DNA of 64,000 nucleotides, from assembly GCF_014699035.1 (NCBI RefSeq), contig NZ_JACXAA010000007.1, positions 186,001-250,000 on the forward strand. The letters are read 5' to 3'. This document shows, one piece after another, positions 41,479 through 50,638 of this stretch. A model generated the notes under the pieces. That model had not been told where the DNA came from. It made no database searches and saw nothing but the letters and a program-made list of their open reading frames with translations. Every line of letters starts with the position of its first letter. Within the stretch, counting starts at the first letter, position 1. The stretch comes from Spirosoma validum (GTDB lineage Bacteria > Bacteroidota > Bacteroidia > Cytophagales > Spirosomataceae). The translations under genes were made by a program, and so were the position numbers.

Positions 41479-44037
41479 TCAGTTACCCTCTTTGAAAAAC
41501 ACCCGTTTTACGCGTTCGCTAACGCCCGTCAGAATTTCGTAGGGGATCGTACCGATACGTTGAGCCAGTTCGATGATGGGTAACTCTCTGCCAAAAATCA
41601 CGACTTCGTCACCTTCACTGGCGGATGCCTGCGTTACGTCGATCATGGTCATGTCCATGCACACATTCCCCACCGTTGGGCAGCGTGTACCGTTTACCCA
41701 AACCTCCCCAACTCCATTGCCCAGTCGACGGTCATAGCCGTCAGCATAACCAATGGCTAGCGTAGCAATACGGGCGTCGTGGTCGAGCCAGCCCCGTCGG
41801 CTATAGCCAACCGATTCACCTGCCTGAACGGTTTTAATCTGGCTGATCACCGTCCGTAACGTACCAACCGTTTGTAGGGAGTTTGGATCAATACCACTCG
41901 CTTCAACGCCATACAGACCAATGCCCAAGCGAACCATATCGAGCCTGTAGTCAGTAAATCGCACGATGCCCGCTGAATTGAGCAGATGGCGGGTCGGTCG
42001 GTAGCCTAATCCCGTTTCGAGCGTAGCCGTACTGCGAAGAAACGTATCATACTGCTGCTGCGAAAATGAGTTAAACTGTGCTTCATCGGCCCCCACCAGA
42101 TGACTGAACACGGTCGATACGCGCAACAACGGATGTTGATTCAGATACGCAACAACTTCTGGAATTTCTTCTTCCAGAAACCCCAGTCGATGCATGCCGG
42201 TGTCGATTTTTAGATGCAGAGGGTATAGGGCATGGGGCGTAGGGTAAGGAGTTGTTAATGAGGAACTAGCGGGAGTAGACGCTCCTTCGCCCCACGCTCC
42301 ATGCCCTTTGCCCTCTTCCACAAACCTACCCCACTCCCGTAGTAACCGCATGCTGTAAATCTCTGGTTCGAGCTTGTATTCCAGCAACGTAGCGAAGGTT
42401 TCGGGACGGTCCGGCGATCCGGTTGGGTTCATAACCATAATCGGCAGATCAACGCCATGCTGGCGTAGCACTACCCCTTCATCGGCATAGGCAACAGCCA
42501 GATAATCGACCCGGTGAAACTGTAGTAGCTGAGCAACTTCGGCGCTGCCACTTCCGTAAGCGAAGGCTTTCACCATCACCATAATTTTCGTATCTGCCCC
42601 AACTTTTTCGCGGTAGTAATTCAGGTTATGCGTCAGGGCATCAAGATTAATTTCGAGAACGGTGCCGTGTACTTTTCGTTCCAGTCGATGCACAATTCGT
42701 TCGAACGAAAAGGGTCTTGCACCCTTGACCAGCAAGGTGCTATCGCGTAGATCACTAAATGGGAACTGCCCCAAAAACTCCTCCGTGGTGCTGTAGAACA
42801 GACTGTTCCCGGCAAACCATTGCGCATTCCGGCTGACGACCGGCCCAATCCCAATAAACTGCTCAACGTGATTACTACGTATCAACTCACCAACCTGTTC
42901 ATACAAATCAGCTTCGGGCTGGCCCGACTGCAGGACATCGGACAGAATAACCACCCGACGATTTCGGGTATTCTGTTGGTTCAGGAAACGTAACGCGAGC
43001 TGCAAGCCAACAACGTCGTTATTATACGAATCATCAATAAGCACACAGTTGTTAATGCCCTCTTTCTGTTCAAGCCGCATTGAAACCGGTCGTAGTCGAT
43101 TCAGCCGGATTTGTAAGTCTTCGCTACTCCAGGAACGTAACGTCAACATTGTAACTACACAATGCAGCAGATTCTCTATGGATGCTGGATCGGTGAACGG
43201 CACTTGCAACCGATACATGCCTGTTGGTCCGCTTATGGTAAGGTGGTTCTGAGCCAGCGTAGCCTGATACGTAGCAGCCTTGCCCGTTAACGACCACGTA
43301 ATGAACCGCATGTCCGGATTAACCGCTTTCAGCAGCAGATTGACCTCATCATCGACTTCAGCATAATCGGTACAGTAAATCAGCGTTTTAGCGTGAATAA
43401 ACAGCCGCAACTTTTCGGCTATTTTCTGCTTTCGGGTTCGGAATCCTTCGTCGTGTGCCGTGCCTATGTTGGTAAAAATGCCAAGCGTTGGCCGGATGAT
43501 GGCTTCAAGTGCCTGCATCTCGTGAGCTTTGGAGATACCGGCCTCGAAAATCCCGAGCGTGTGGTTTTTCGTTAACGTATGCACCGACAGGGGTACGCCC
43601 AACTGCGAGTTGTAACTCTTGGGGCTTTTCGCAATCACAAACTCATCGGCCAGCAACTGGACCAGCCATTCTTTTACAATGGTTTTGCCGTTACTGCCCG
43701 TAATACCAATGATTGGATTATGAAACTGCCGCCGTTGTTGAGCAGCCAGCGTTTGCAAGGTTTGAAGACTACTATCGACCTCAATAAACTGGGCATCAGC
43801 GTAGCGCGCCAACTCCTCCCGGCGGTCCGGCGGTCCGGTTAGGGCCGACCGTTCAACAACAAACTGTCGAATTCCCTTTTGGTATAGTTCACCGATGAAC
43901 GCATGCCCATCGTGATGATCGCCCTGAATGGCAAAAAAAACGCTGTCGGCTACTTGTCCATCACCACCGCCAGCCGTTACCTGCCGGGAATCGGTAATCC
44001 ACTGCTTAGTAATCAATTGGTTATCCTTCGTAATCAT
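41479..44037 (-). CDS. MurF-Alr fusion: UDP-MurNAc-tripeptide D-Ala-D-Ala ligase and alanine racemase
   Basis: 852 aa, a fusion known in Bacteroidota. The N-terminal ~450 residues are a Mur ligase: IIGITGSNGKTIVKEW (P-loop), IFEAGISKAHEMQAL, and LIDDSYNNDVVGLQLAL. The C-terminal ~400 are alanine racemase: PLP-Lys in VMVKAFAYGSG (about 488), substrate-binding HLKIDTGMHRLGF and catalytic Tyr in GESVGYSRRGW. Supplies D-Ala and adds D-Ala-D-Ala to the peptidoglycan precursor. Residues about 573-607 are an extra Gly/Ser/Pro-rich loop encoded by a palindrome (42217-42317). Confidence 0.95.
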   Translation of the reverse strand: MITKDNQLITKQWITDSRQVTAGGGDGQVADSVFFAIQGDHHDGHAFIGELYQKGIRQFVVERSALTGPPDRREELARYADAQFIEVDSSLQTLQTLAAQQRRQFHNPIIGITGSNGKTIVKEWLVQLLADEFVIAKSPKSYNSQLGVPLSVHTLTKNHTLGIFEAGISKAHEMQALEAIIRPTLGIFTNIGTAHDEGFRTRKQKIAEKLRLFIHAKTLIYCTDYAEVDDEVNLLLKAVNPDMRFITWSLTGKAATYQATLAQNHLTISGPTGMYRLQVPFTDPASIENLLHCVVTMLTLRSWSSEDLQIRLNRLRPVSMRLEQKEGINNCVLIDDSYNNDVVGLQLALRFLNQQNTRNRRVVILSDVLQSGQPEADLYEQVGELIRSNHVEQFIGIGPVVSRNAQWFAGNSLFYSTTEEFLGQFPFSDLRDSTLLVKGARPFSFERIVHRLERKVHGTVLEINLDALTHNLNYYREKVGADTKIMVMVKAFAYGSGSAEVAQLLQFHRVDYLAVAYADEGVVLRQHGVDLPIMVMNPTGSPDRPETFATLLEYKLEPEIYSMRLLREWGRFVEEGKGHGAWGEGASTPASSSLTTPYPTPHALYPLHLKIDTGMHRLGFLEEEIPEVVAYLNQHPLLRVSTVFSHLVGADEAQFNSFSQQQYDTFLRSTATLETGLGYRPTRHLLNSAGIVRFTDYRLDMVRLGIGLYGVEASGIDPNSLQTVGTLRTVISQIKTVQAGESVGYSRRGWLDHDARIATLAIGYADGYDRRLGNGVGEVWVNGTRCPTVGNVCMDMTMIDVTQASASEGDEVVIFGRELPIIELAQRIGTIPYEILTGVSERVKRVFFKEGN
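42217..42317. repeat. Palindromic repeat inside the murF-alr coding sequence
   Basis: Imperfect inverted repeat: GCAGAGGGTATAGGGCATGG on the left and CCATGCCCTTTGCCCTCTTC on the right, with TAAGGAG/CTCC inner parts. It lies in the alanine racemase domain and stays in frame, coding for residues such as EEGKGHGAWGEGASTPASSS that normal racemases lack at this place. Confidence 0.75.
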
Positions 44038-44078
44038 ACGTACTTACTACGTCGTGATTTGATTTGCCCGACGACTGT

Positions 44079-45197
44079 TTACATCCAGCCTCGCCGACGG
44101 AAGTAGATAATCATACCCACCGTCACGAGCGCCATAATCCCCCATACTACGTAGTACCCATACTGTTTGTGGAGTTCAGGCATGTTATCGAAATTCATAC
44201 CATAAACGCCGACGATAAAGGTAAGAGGCATAAAAATGGCCGAAAAAATCGTCAGCGTTTTCATAACCGAGTTCATTCGGTTGCTCACGATCGAATAATA
44301 AACGTCCATCAGGCCCGCAATAAGTTCTCGGTACGACTCCAGGGTTTCAATCACCTGATTCATGTGATCGGCAAGGTCGCGCAGGTACGGAAACGTGTTG
44401 TGCTGAATCAGGTCGGATTCTTCACGCAGCAACGTACTGATAATGTCACGCACCGGCGAAACTGCCCGGCGAATAAAGGCCAGTTCGCGCTTGAGCGTGT
44501 AAAGCGTACCTAACGTTTGCTGATTAGCCCGCTCCTGCACAATCTGCTCTTCCACTTCATCCATCTTCTCGCCAATACGTTCGGTAATCAGTAAGTAATG
44601 GTCGACAATGACATCAATCAGGGCGTACAAAAGATAGTCAGCTCCGTTACGTCGGGTTTTGCCCGATGAGGCTTTAATCCGTTCGATGACCGGCTCGAAA
44701 ATATCCTTCGTTCGTTCTTCCTGAAACGAAATCAAATAGTTTTTGCCCAGCACCATACTGATGTGTTCGATATCAATTTCCTGCCGCTGACGACTATGAT
44801 GCAACATTTTGAGGGTAACAAAAACGACCGAATCGGTTGGTTCAACAACGCCATTTCCGGTTGGACTCTCATCGTAAATGTCGATTTTGGGCTTTTGTTC
44901 CGTATTGAGAACATCTTCCAGCAACAGCGGGTGCAGGTGGTACTGCTGTCCCAGAGCCGCCACGACTTTCGGTTCGTGAATGCCATCGACGTCAAGCCAG
45001 TTGACGTAGGGCGTACTCGAAGCGGGTAAACGACAGGCGCTCAGTTTACTGGTATCGTCAATACGGTAGTCGGTTGCATTGTATTCAATACGTTTAATTT
45101 TCGTGGCATGTTCGATTTCCGCACCAACGTAGGTGAGCGTACCGGGCGAAGTGCCGAGTAGTTTCTCGGCCGAGTGATTACGTCGGTGTTTCGACAT
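44079..45197 (-). CDS. corA: CorA-family magnesium/cobalt transporter
   Basis: 372 aa. N-terminal cytoplasmic funnel domain (about 30-300) with long helices (ELAFIRRAVSPVRDIISTLL), then two membrane spans, the first ending in the YGMNF signature (IVGVYGMNFDNMPE), and a basic tail (YFRRRGW). Pentameric Mg2+ channel. Ends 42 bp before the MurF-Alr start on the same strand. A TATCTTTG box at 45242 may be the promoter. Confidence 0.95.
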   Translation of the reverse strand: MSKHRRNHSAEKLLGTSPGTLTYVGAEIEHATKIKRIEYNATDYRIDDTSKLSACRLPASSTPYVNWLDVDGIHEPKVVAALGQQYHLHPLLLEDVLNTEQKPKIDIYDESPTGNGVVEPTDSVVFVTLKMLHHSRQRQEIDIEHISMVLGKNYLISFQEERTKDIFEPVIERIKASSGKTRRNGADYLLYALIDVIVDHYLLITERIGEKMDEVEEQIVQERANQQTLGTLYTLKRELAFIRRAVSPVRDIISTLLREESDLIQHNTFPYLRDLADHMNQVIETLESYRELIAGLMDVYYSIVSNRMNSVMKTLTIFSAIFMPLTFIVGVYGMNFDNMPELHKQYGYYVVWGIMALVTVGMIIYFRRRGWM

Positions 45198-45241
45198 GAT
45201 TTACCAGACAGGCGATCCAACGAATAGATCTTTTTTCGGGT

Positions 45242-45249
45242 CAAAGATA
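45242..45249 (-). promoter_or_regulatory. -7 box upstream of corA
   Basis: Minus strand TATCTTTG matches TANNTTTG, 45 bp before the corA ATG. A -33 box was not evident. Confidence 0.45.
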
Positions 45250-45300
45250 AACCAACTACTGCTTGTGTTGTCGAATGTTCAAAATTCGTAGTTTAACACC

Positions 45301-46467
45301 ATGTTTCGCCCGGGTCTGTTCATCGTTCTTGCTGTCTTTCTGCTAAATGCGTGCAGCAGTGGCAAAACAGCGCTTAAACGGGGCCATTTTGATCTTGCCG
45401 TAAAGAAAGCGTCGCAACGGCTTCAGCAACGACCCGGCCTCAGCAAACGCGGCCTGCCATTGGCTACGCAGGTTTTGCAGCAGGCCTTTGTGCAAGCGTA
45501 CCAACACCATCAAACGACTATCCAGCGACTTTCAGCGCCAGCCAGTACAGATGCGTTTCGCTGGGAAGCAGTTTACAGGGAATACAGCGCCTTACAAACC
45601 TTAACGGATAATGCGCGAACCTGTGTTACCTGCGCCGACTGGCTAGCGACCTATCCAGTTTCATATACGGATCGTCAGAACGATACGCGTGAGTTGGCAG
45701 CTGCTGATCGGTACCAGGCTGCGGAAGAGGCATTTTCGTATCGGGAGGAGGATCGTCTGGCGGCCAAGGATGCTTATCTGAATTACCTGAAAGCCATTGA
45801 GTGGGTACCCGACTACCGACAAGCCCGCGCTAAAGCGGCAGATGCCTTTCCCTTCGCTATTTTGCGGGTAGTTGTCGAGCCACTGACTCCATCCGTCGAA
45901 CTCGACCGCGCCGACAATCAGGAATTACAACGACTGCTTCTACGACAGGTTGGTCAAAATACGGCGCCGTCAACATTTGTGAGGCTTTATCCACCAGACG
46001 AAACCGCGGGTGATGGCTATCCTATTCATCAGGCCATCCAAATGGTTATCGCCGACTATACACCCTACCGTGAAAACACGTCATCCTCGCCTACAACGGT
46101 TTATAGCAATCAGGCTTACAAAGTCGGCGAGAAGAAGATCAACGACTCAACCAAGGTCGACGTTATGGAAAAAGTGAAAGGCACACTCACTACGTATCGT
46201 CGGGAGATTCAGGCGGGCCTGGACCTGCGAATGCGGTCAATCGACACAAAAACCGGTAAAATTTTGTGGGAAGAATCGGTCGTAGAAAACCGAAACTGGC
46301 AAACCGAGTGGCAAACCTTTAGTGGCGATGATCGGGCTCTGAACGGCCATACGCTGGCTAGTGCGAATCTGTTTCCACCTTCGCGCTGGCAACTCTACGA
46401 GAGTATGCGCGACGAATTAGCGGATGATGTAGCCCGGCGGTTGCGAACGAAGTTTTCCCGGGACTGA
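45301..46467 (+). CDS. Lipoprotein with tetratricopeptide-like N-terminus
   Basis: 388 aa. Lipobox VFLLNACSSG. The first ~180 residues are helical and TPR-like (KRGHFDLAVKKASQRLQQRP; AKDAYLNYLKAIEWVPDYR), followed by a beta-rich domain (ILRVVVEPLTPSVELDRADN; LDLRMRSIDTKTGKILWEES). Recalls outer-membrane lipoproteins of Bacteroidota with unknown function. Stands alone; divergent from corA. Confidence 0.75.
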   Translation: MFRPGLFIVLAVFLLNACSSGKTALKRGHFDLAVKKASQRLQQRPGLSKRGLPLATQVLQQAFVQAYQHHQTTIQRLSAPASTDAFRWEAVYREYSALQTLTDNARTCVTCADWLATYPVSYTDRQNDTRELAAADRYQAAEEAFSYREEDRLAAKDAYLNYLKAIEWVPDYRQARAKAADAFPFAILRVVVEPLTPSVELDRADNQELQRLLLRQVGQNTAPSTFVRLYPPDETAGDGYPIHQAIQMVIADYTPYRENTSSSPTTVYSNQAYKVGEKKINDSTKVDVMEKVKGTLTTYRREIQAGLDLRMRSIDTKTGKILWEESVVENRNWQTEWQTFSGDDRALNGHTLASANLFPPSRWQLYESMRDELADDVARRLRTKFSRD

Positions 46468-46609
46468 CAAACAATTCAGGTGGGCTTCATGGCAGTTGGG
46501 TAATTGTTATTTCCTATCCATGCAATTACTATTTCCTTTGCGGACGATGTTCATTAACTTTACTACGTAATCAGACCGTGTGGTTCCTAATCGTAAAGCA
46601 ATCGCTATC

Positions 46610-47146
46610 ATGAAACGAATCGTCTTCTGGATCCTCTTCGCCTGGCTCGGGCACGATACGTTGCCCGCTCAGGCCGGCGACGTTCCGGGGTCAGCTCCGG
46701 CTGCGGCTTCCCGATTGTTTTATCTTCAGCGAAGTAAAGACGCAAATACGGTCGTGTATCAGGCTAATGTTCTGGCCGATCAAAAATTATCTCCGCAGAA
46801 GCCGGTTGATGTGTTTTGGATTCGGTACGCCGAACAGGGCCAGCGGGAGGAACTGTCTTCGATCCAATGGCAATTAGCTTACGGCTATCAACACCGCGCC
46901 TGTGCTGATAAGCCTGATTCGTATGAACTTCGGCTCAATGCGTATCCCAAACGTCCACTCAAGGTTGTTCATTCGCAGGGTAAAACTGTCGCAATGATCG
47001 TCATCAACGGACAGAATGCCCATCTGCAAAAAATATTCATCCAGTTAGCCAGCTCGTTTCACCTGGTCCCCAAAGTAGCCTACATTGAGCTTTTCGGCGT
47101 CGATCCTGATAGTGGCCAATCGGTTTACGAACGTATTCCCATCTAG
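46610..47146 (+). CDS. DUF4833-domain secreted protein
   Basis: 178 aa from the ATG at 46610 (MKRIVFWILFAWLGHDTLPA), a signal peptide; the GTG or ATG upstream at 46580 is less likely. The mature part matches DUF4833: LFYLQRSKDANTVVYQANVL, KPVDVFWIRYAEQGQREELS, LNAYPKRPLKVVHSQGKT. Periplasmic; function unknown. Confidence 0.85.
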   Translation: MKRIVFWILFAWLGHDTLPAQAGDVPGSAPAAASRLFYLQRSKDANTVVYQANVLADQKLSPQKPVDVFWIRYAEQGQREELSSIQWQLAYGYQHRACADKPDSYELRLNAYPKRPLKVVHSQGKTVAMIVINGQNAHLQKIFIQLASSFHLVPKVAYIELFGVDPDSGQSVYERIPI

Positions 47147-47162
47147 ACAGTGATTTGTCAGT

Positions 47163-47255
47163 AAACATATCGAACCGTCGAAGCGGAGCCACAGAGCCCA
47201 CAAAGGTTTTTTCTTCATGTACTCCGTGGCTCCGCTTCGACGGTTCGATGTGTTT
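47163..47255. repeat. Large intergenic hairpin
   Basis: 30-nt arms 47163-47192 and 47226-47255 with one G-U pair, 33-nt loop. The sequence (CGAACCGTCGAAGCGGAGCC core) is GC-rich, not followed by a T run, and lies between the DUF4833 and cyclase genes. Confidence 0.9.
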
Positions 47256-47296
47256 ATCCCTATCATTCCACATCATTTCTCCCAATAAACGAACCT

Positions 47297-48184
47297 ATGC
47301 AGAAACGGGTAAAATTTGATTTTGAGCTTTACTTCACCAACGGAGGCAGTTTAAAAGGAGACGATTTTCGAATCGACATCGCGGGAGACGATATTTCGGA
47401 CCGTGAACTGGCGGATTATATCGTTGCCGATCTGCGTTTATTGATGGTGGGGAACGTAACGATTCTGAACAAACAGATCCTGACCGAACCGCACAAACGA
47501 AAACCCATCAACGAACGGGGCGATCGACAACTGCTTATCGATTTGAGCCACACGATTGAAAATGGCCTCATTACGTATAAAGGCCTGCCCGCTCCCATCA
47601 TCTGCGATTACTTAAGCCGGGAGGATTCCCGTCAGATTTATGAACCCGGAACGGAATTCCAGATTGGTAAAATTGAGATGGTGACCAACACCGGCACTTA
47701 CCTGGATTGCCCGTTTCACCGATTTGCTGATGGGCACGATTTATCCCAGGTTGGATTGGAAGCCTTTACAGATCTGGAGGGTATTGTCATTCGCGTGCCG
47801 TATACCGAGTCACTTGCCGTAACGACTGATCATCTACAAAATTACGAGATCAGGAATCGGGCGGTGCTGATTCATACCGGATGGGATGTGCACTGGAATA
47901 CGGATCTGTATTATGCCAACCATCCTTACGTAACCGCCGAAGCCGCTACGTATCTGCGCGACTGTGGGGTGAAACTAGTGGGCATCGACTCGCACAATAT
48001 TGACGATACAACTGGCCGCAGTCGTCCTGTTCATACAACACTGTTAGGTGCTAACATTCTGATTGTTGAACACCTGTGTAATTTATCAGCCGTACCTGAT
48101 GATGGGTTTACCTTCAGCGCGATTCCCCCAAAATTCAAAGGCGTTGGTACGTTTCCGGTACGTGCCCATGCCAAAATACGGTAA
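47297..48184 (+). CDS. Cyclase-family (kynurenine formamidase-like) hydrolase with N-terminal extension
   Basis: 295 aa. Residues about 75-290 are the cyclase fold: LIDLSHTIENGLITYKGLPA, TNTGTYLDCPFHRFADGHDL, GIDSHNIDDTTGRSRPVHTT. The usual metal motif HxGTHxDxPxH here reads NTGTYLDCPFH, so two His are replaced, as in a known subgroup. Residues 1-70 are a separate small alpha/beta domain (VKFDFELYFTNGGSLKGDDF) of unknown role. Soluble amidohydrolase, substrate unknown. Confidence 0.88.
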   Translation: MQKRVKFDFELYFTNGGSLKGDDFRIDIAGDDISDRELADYIVADLRLLMVGNVTILNKQILTEPHKRKPINERGDRQLLIDLSHTIENGLITYKGLPAPIICDYLSREDSRQIYEPGTEFQIGKIEMVTNTGTYLDCPFHRFADGHDLSQVGLEAFTDLEGIVIRVPYTESLAVTTDHLQNYEIRNRAVLIHTGWDVHWNTDLYYANHPYVTAEAATYLRDCGVKLVGIDSHNIDDTTGRSRPVHTTLLGANILIVEHLCNLSAVPDDGFTFSAIPPKFKGVGTFPVRAHAKIR

Positions 48185-48213
48185 GCATTCTATTCTAAAA
48201 AATAGCTTGTTAA

Positions 48214-48246
48214 ACCGCGATCAGACGTATTGATCGCGGCTTTTTG
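48214..48246 (+). terminator. Terminator after the cyclase gene
   Basis: CCGCGATCA/TGATCGCGG stem, 7-nt loop, TTTTT tract. Also usable for the convergent S41 gene. Confidence 0.88.
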
Positions 48247-48253
48247 GTTGCTT

Positions 48254-49705
48254 CTATCTAGAGTTCGTCAGGGCTGATTGTTGCGACTGGATAAGCTTTA
48301 GCGTGTAGTCCATGACACGATCTTTGTGGGTTAAGATATCATCGGCTGTAGGCTCTACGAGATAATCGGGAATGATGCCCCGGTCGGCATGGGGATAGGC
48401 CGATACGTTCGCCATGTGAAAGCCGAACATGCCGATGCCGAGGTCAATTTTCGAGTTCGGTAATTGGGTAATGGTAAAAATACCACTGCTGTTCAGCTTA
48501 TAACCGCCCCCACTTTCCTGCCCAATAAACACGGCCCGTCCAGGCTGGGCCCGTTTATCGGCATGGGCGCGGGCGGCAAACTCAGTCGTTACAGAAAAGC
48601 TATTGCCGTTGAGCAGTTCGTAAAGCTTACCGGAATAGGCGTCTTTTTGCGGTTTTGTAATGCTCAGACCTCGCTGCGCCGTAAATACGTAGCCATCTCC
48701 GCGTTTTTTCACGACCATGAATTTTGCTAGTCGGTACAGCTTCGACGTCCAGGCCGGAAATGAGTAGCGCTTTTTCTGCCGAACGCTGATGTGATCGTAA
48801 TAGCGGAACGGTTGGTTGGTCAAGTAGCTGTATAGCAAGACACCCAGCGATTCTTCTCCCCCTTCGTTATCGCGCAGGTCAAGCACCAGATTTTGCGCGC
48901 CTTTAGTCTTAATTTCCCGAAAGGACTTCTGCAGAAACTGACTGAATTTCAGGCCATTCATTTCCTTAAAGAAGGCCTCAATGGTCATCACCGCTGTCTG
49001 ATTATCAACGAACGTCAATCGTAACGGATGTTGCGGAGCGGATTTATGTTTCTCAGCGTACGCCTTAATCGCCTGTTCCGTTACGGGCTGAAGCGTTACG
49101 TTCGTTTCCTCATTACCCATTCGATACGTAACGGCAAAGGCATCGGGCGCGCCGATGAACGTAGCGTAATAGCCCGAAAAATAGCGGTTCAGATCTTCCA
49201 GCTTCCCTCCTATCCGGTTGCCATCGGCAAAGGTCATGTTCGGCAACAGCGACTGAATAAGACTGGCCGTCGATTTTCCATTGATCGTCGTTATTTCCGC
49301 GCCATCGGGTACATTACCAGCGCCATAATTGCCTACGACCCACGCTTTTTCGTCCAGAAAATAGAGTTTCAGCGGAAACAGCTTGTCGGTAAAAAATGGA
49401 TAATGCTCGTCTTTCCCGGAAACAATCCATTTGATGTGTCCGTCGCGGAGGGCGGTCAGCAGCGGCATCATCGTTACGTAGAACTCGTGCTGCGTCATGG
49501 GCCGGTTCAGGCGGGCCGACGTAGCTGTAAATAGTGAGTCGAAGGTGTGCTTTGGCGTATACCGATACATTTCCGGATGAACTTCGTTGAGCGCCGTGCG
49601 GAAACGGGCAAAATCCGTCTGAAGTTGTTCCGGCGTTAAAGTCTGTCCGATGAGTGTTACGTTCAGCATCAAACAGAGAAACGTGATAGGCAGTAATGAT
49701 TTCAT
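48254..49705 (-). CDS. S41-family peptidase, secreted
   Basis: 483 aa from the ATG at 49705 (MKSLLPITFLCLMLNVTLIG). Signal peptide, a helical N-terminal domain, PDZ-like middle (AEITTINGKSTASLIQSLLP) and the C-terminal processing-protease domain (LVLDLRDNEGGEESL; GRAVFIGQESGGGYKLN). At the usual nucleophile position (S-x-S-E of this family) I read SVTTEF, so the serine may be Thr; activity could be reduced or lost. Convergent with the cyclase gene. Confidence 0.88.
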   Translation of the reverse strand: MKSLLPITFLCLMLNVTLIGQTLTPEQLQTDFARFRTALNEVHPEMYRYTPKHTFDSLFTATSARLNRPMTQHEFYVTMMPLLTALRDGHIKWIVSGKDEHYPFFTDKLFPLKLYFLDEKAWVVGNYGAGNVPDGAEITTINGKSTASLIQSLLPNMTFADGNRIGGKLEDLNRYFSGYYATFIGAPDAFAVTYRMGNEETNVTLQPVTEQAIKAYAEKHKSAPQHPLRLTFVDNQTAVMTIEAFFKEMNGLKFSQFLQKSFREIKTKGAQNLVLDLRDNEGGEESLGVLLYSYLTNQPFRYYDHISVRQKKRYSFPAWTSKLYRLAKFMVVKKRGDGYVFTAQRGLSITKPQKDAYSGKLYELLNGNSFSVTTEFAARAHADKRAQPGRAVFIGQESGGGYKLNSSGIFTITQLPNSKIDLGIGMFGFHMANVSAYPHADRGIIPDYLVEPTADDILTHKDRVMDYTLKLIQSQQSALTNSR

Positions 49706-49804
49706 TCGTTGTTGCTTTTTGACGAAGCAAAACTGTCCCAAACGGCCCGAAGCTGAAACCAGTCGTCTACCGAAAAGTCTGGTTTGCTCACCGAAGTGTC
49801 TATT

Positions 49805-50638
49805 TTATTCGCCCAGCCAACCTTTTAATTCCCCGGCTTTTTCGCGACTGACTACAACCTCTTCCTCGAATGCCGGCCGTAGATTGATCTTCAGTTTGCC
49901 ATTGAAATACAGATGTACTTTATCGACCGCCCGTAGTTCGGCAATCACCTGCCGGTTGAGCCGGAAAAAGCGTCGCGGATCAAGCATCTGACTCAGTTCA
50001 TCCATGGTATAATCGACCAGCCATTCGTGTTCGTCGCGGGTTTTCAGAAACGACAATTTGTTACGGGAAAAGAAATACGCGACTTCCTCGGTGCTCACCG
50101 AAAACAAACGTTGTCCCTGTTTAATCAGAAAGCGATCGCGGAACGTAGCGTGGGGCAGGGGGCGCAGAGCAGGGATGGCAGGGGTTGTTGTAGCGGGGGC
50201 AGCTTGTTGCAGTTGCTGAAGCAGGTTCGACAAAGAAGCTTCCAGAGCCGTTACGTTGGTGGGAGCCGAATCAGCGAGTACGTTTTTCAACTGCTGAAGT
50301 TTATCCAGTGCCTGCCGTAGATCCGCTTCTTTGACAGGTTTGAGCAGGTAATCAATGCTGTTAACCTTGAACGCTTTGATGGCGAAGTCGTCGTAAGCCG
50401 TCGTAAAAACAACGGGACTCGCCACGGCTACCCGGTTGAAAATATCGAAACTCTGCCCGTCTGCCAGTTCAATGTCCATGAAAATAAGGTCCGGCCTTGG
50501 GTTCGTCCGCAGCCAGTCGACCGATTCCTCAACGCTCACGGTCATTCCAACAACGTGAGCCGTTGGCATTACGTCGGCCAGCAGTCGCTGGAGTTTGCGG
50601 GCAGTAGGCTCCTCGTCTTCAATGATAAGAATAGTCAT
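49805..50638 (-). CDS. LytTR-family response regulator
   Basis: 277 aa. Receiver with IIEDEEPTARKLQ, phospho-Asp in LIFMDIEL and Lys in DYLLKPVKEADL; a Pro/Ala-rich linker (PAATTTPAIPALRPLP); and a LytTR DNA-binding domain (about 165-275: FLIKQGQRLFSVSTEEVAYF, RRFFRLNRQVIAEL). Overlaps the kinase gene by 20 bp. Controls unknown genes. Confidence 0.95.
   Translation of the reverse strand: MTILIIEDEEPTARKLQRLLADVMPTAHVVGMTVSVEESVDWLRTNPRPDLIFMDIELADGQSFDIFNRVAVASPVVFTTAYDDFAIKAFKVNSIDYLLKPVKEADLRQALDKLQQLKNVLADSAPTNVTALEASLSNLLQQLQQAAPATTTPAIPALRPLPHATFRDRFLIKQGQRLFSVSTEEVAYFFSRNKLSFLKTRDEHEWLVDYTMDELSQMLDPRRFFRLNRQVIAELRAVDKVHLYFNGKLKINLRPAFEEEVVVSREKAGELKGWLGE

Noticed and set aside
42217-42317. 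Frameshift or pseudogene in MurF-Alr
   Set aside because: The insert keeps the frame and the racemase motifs on both sides are intact, so the fusion should be functional.
49028-49534. 168-aa plus-strand ORF
   Set aside because: Antisense to the S41 peptidase; low-complexity Arg/Gln-rich translation.
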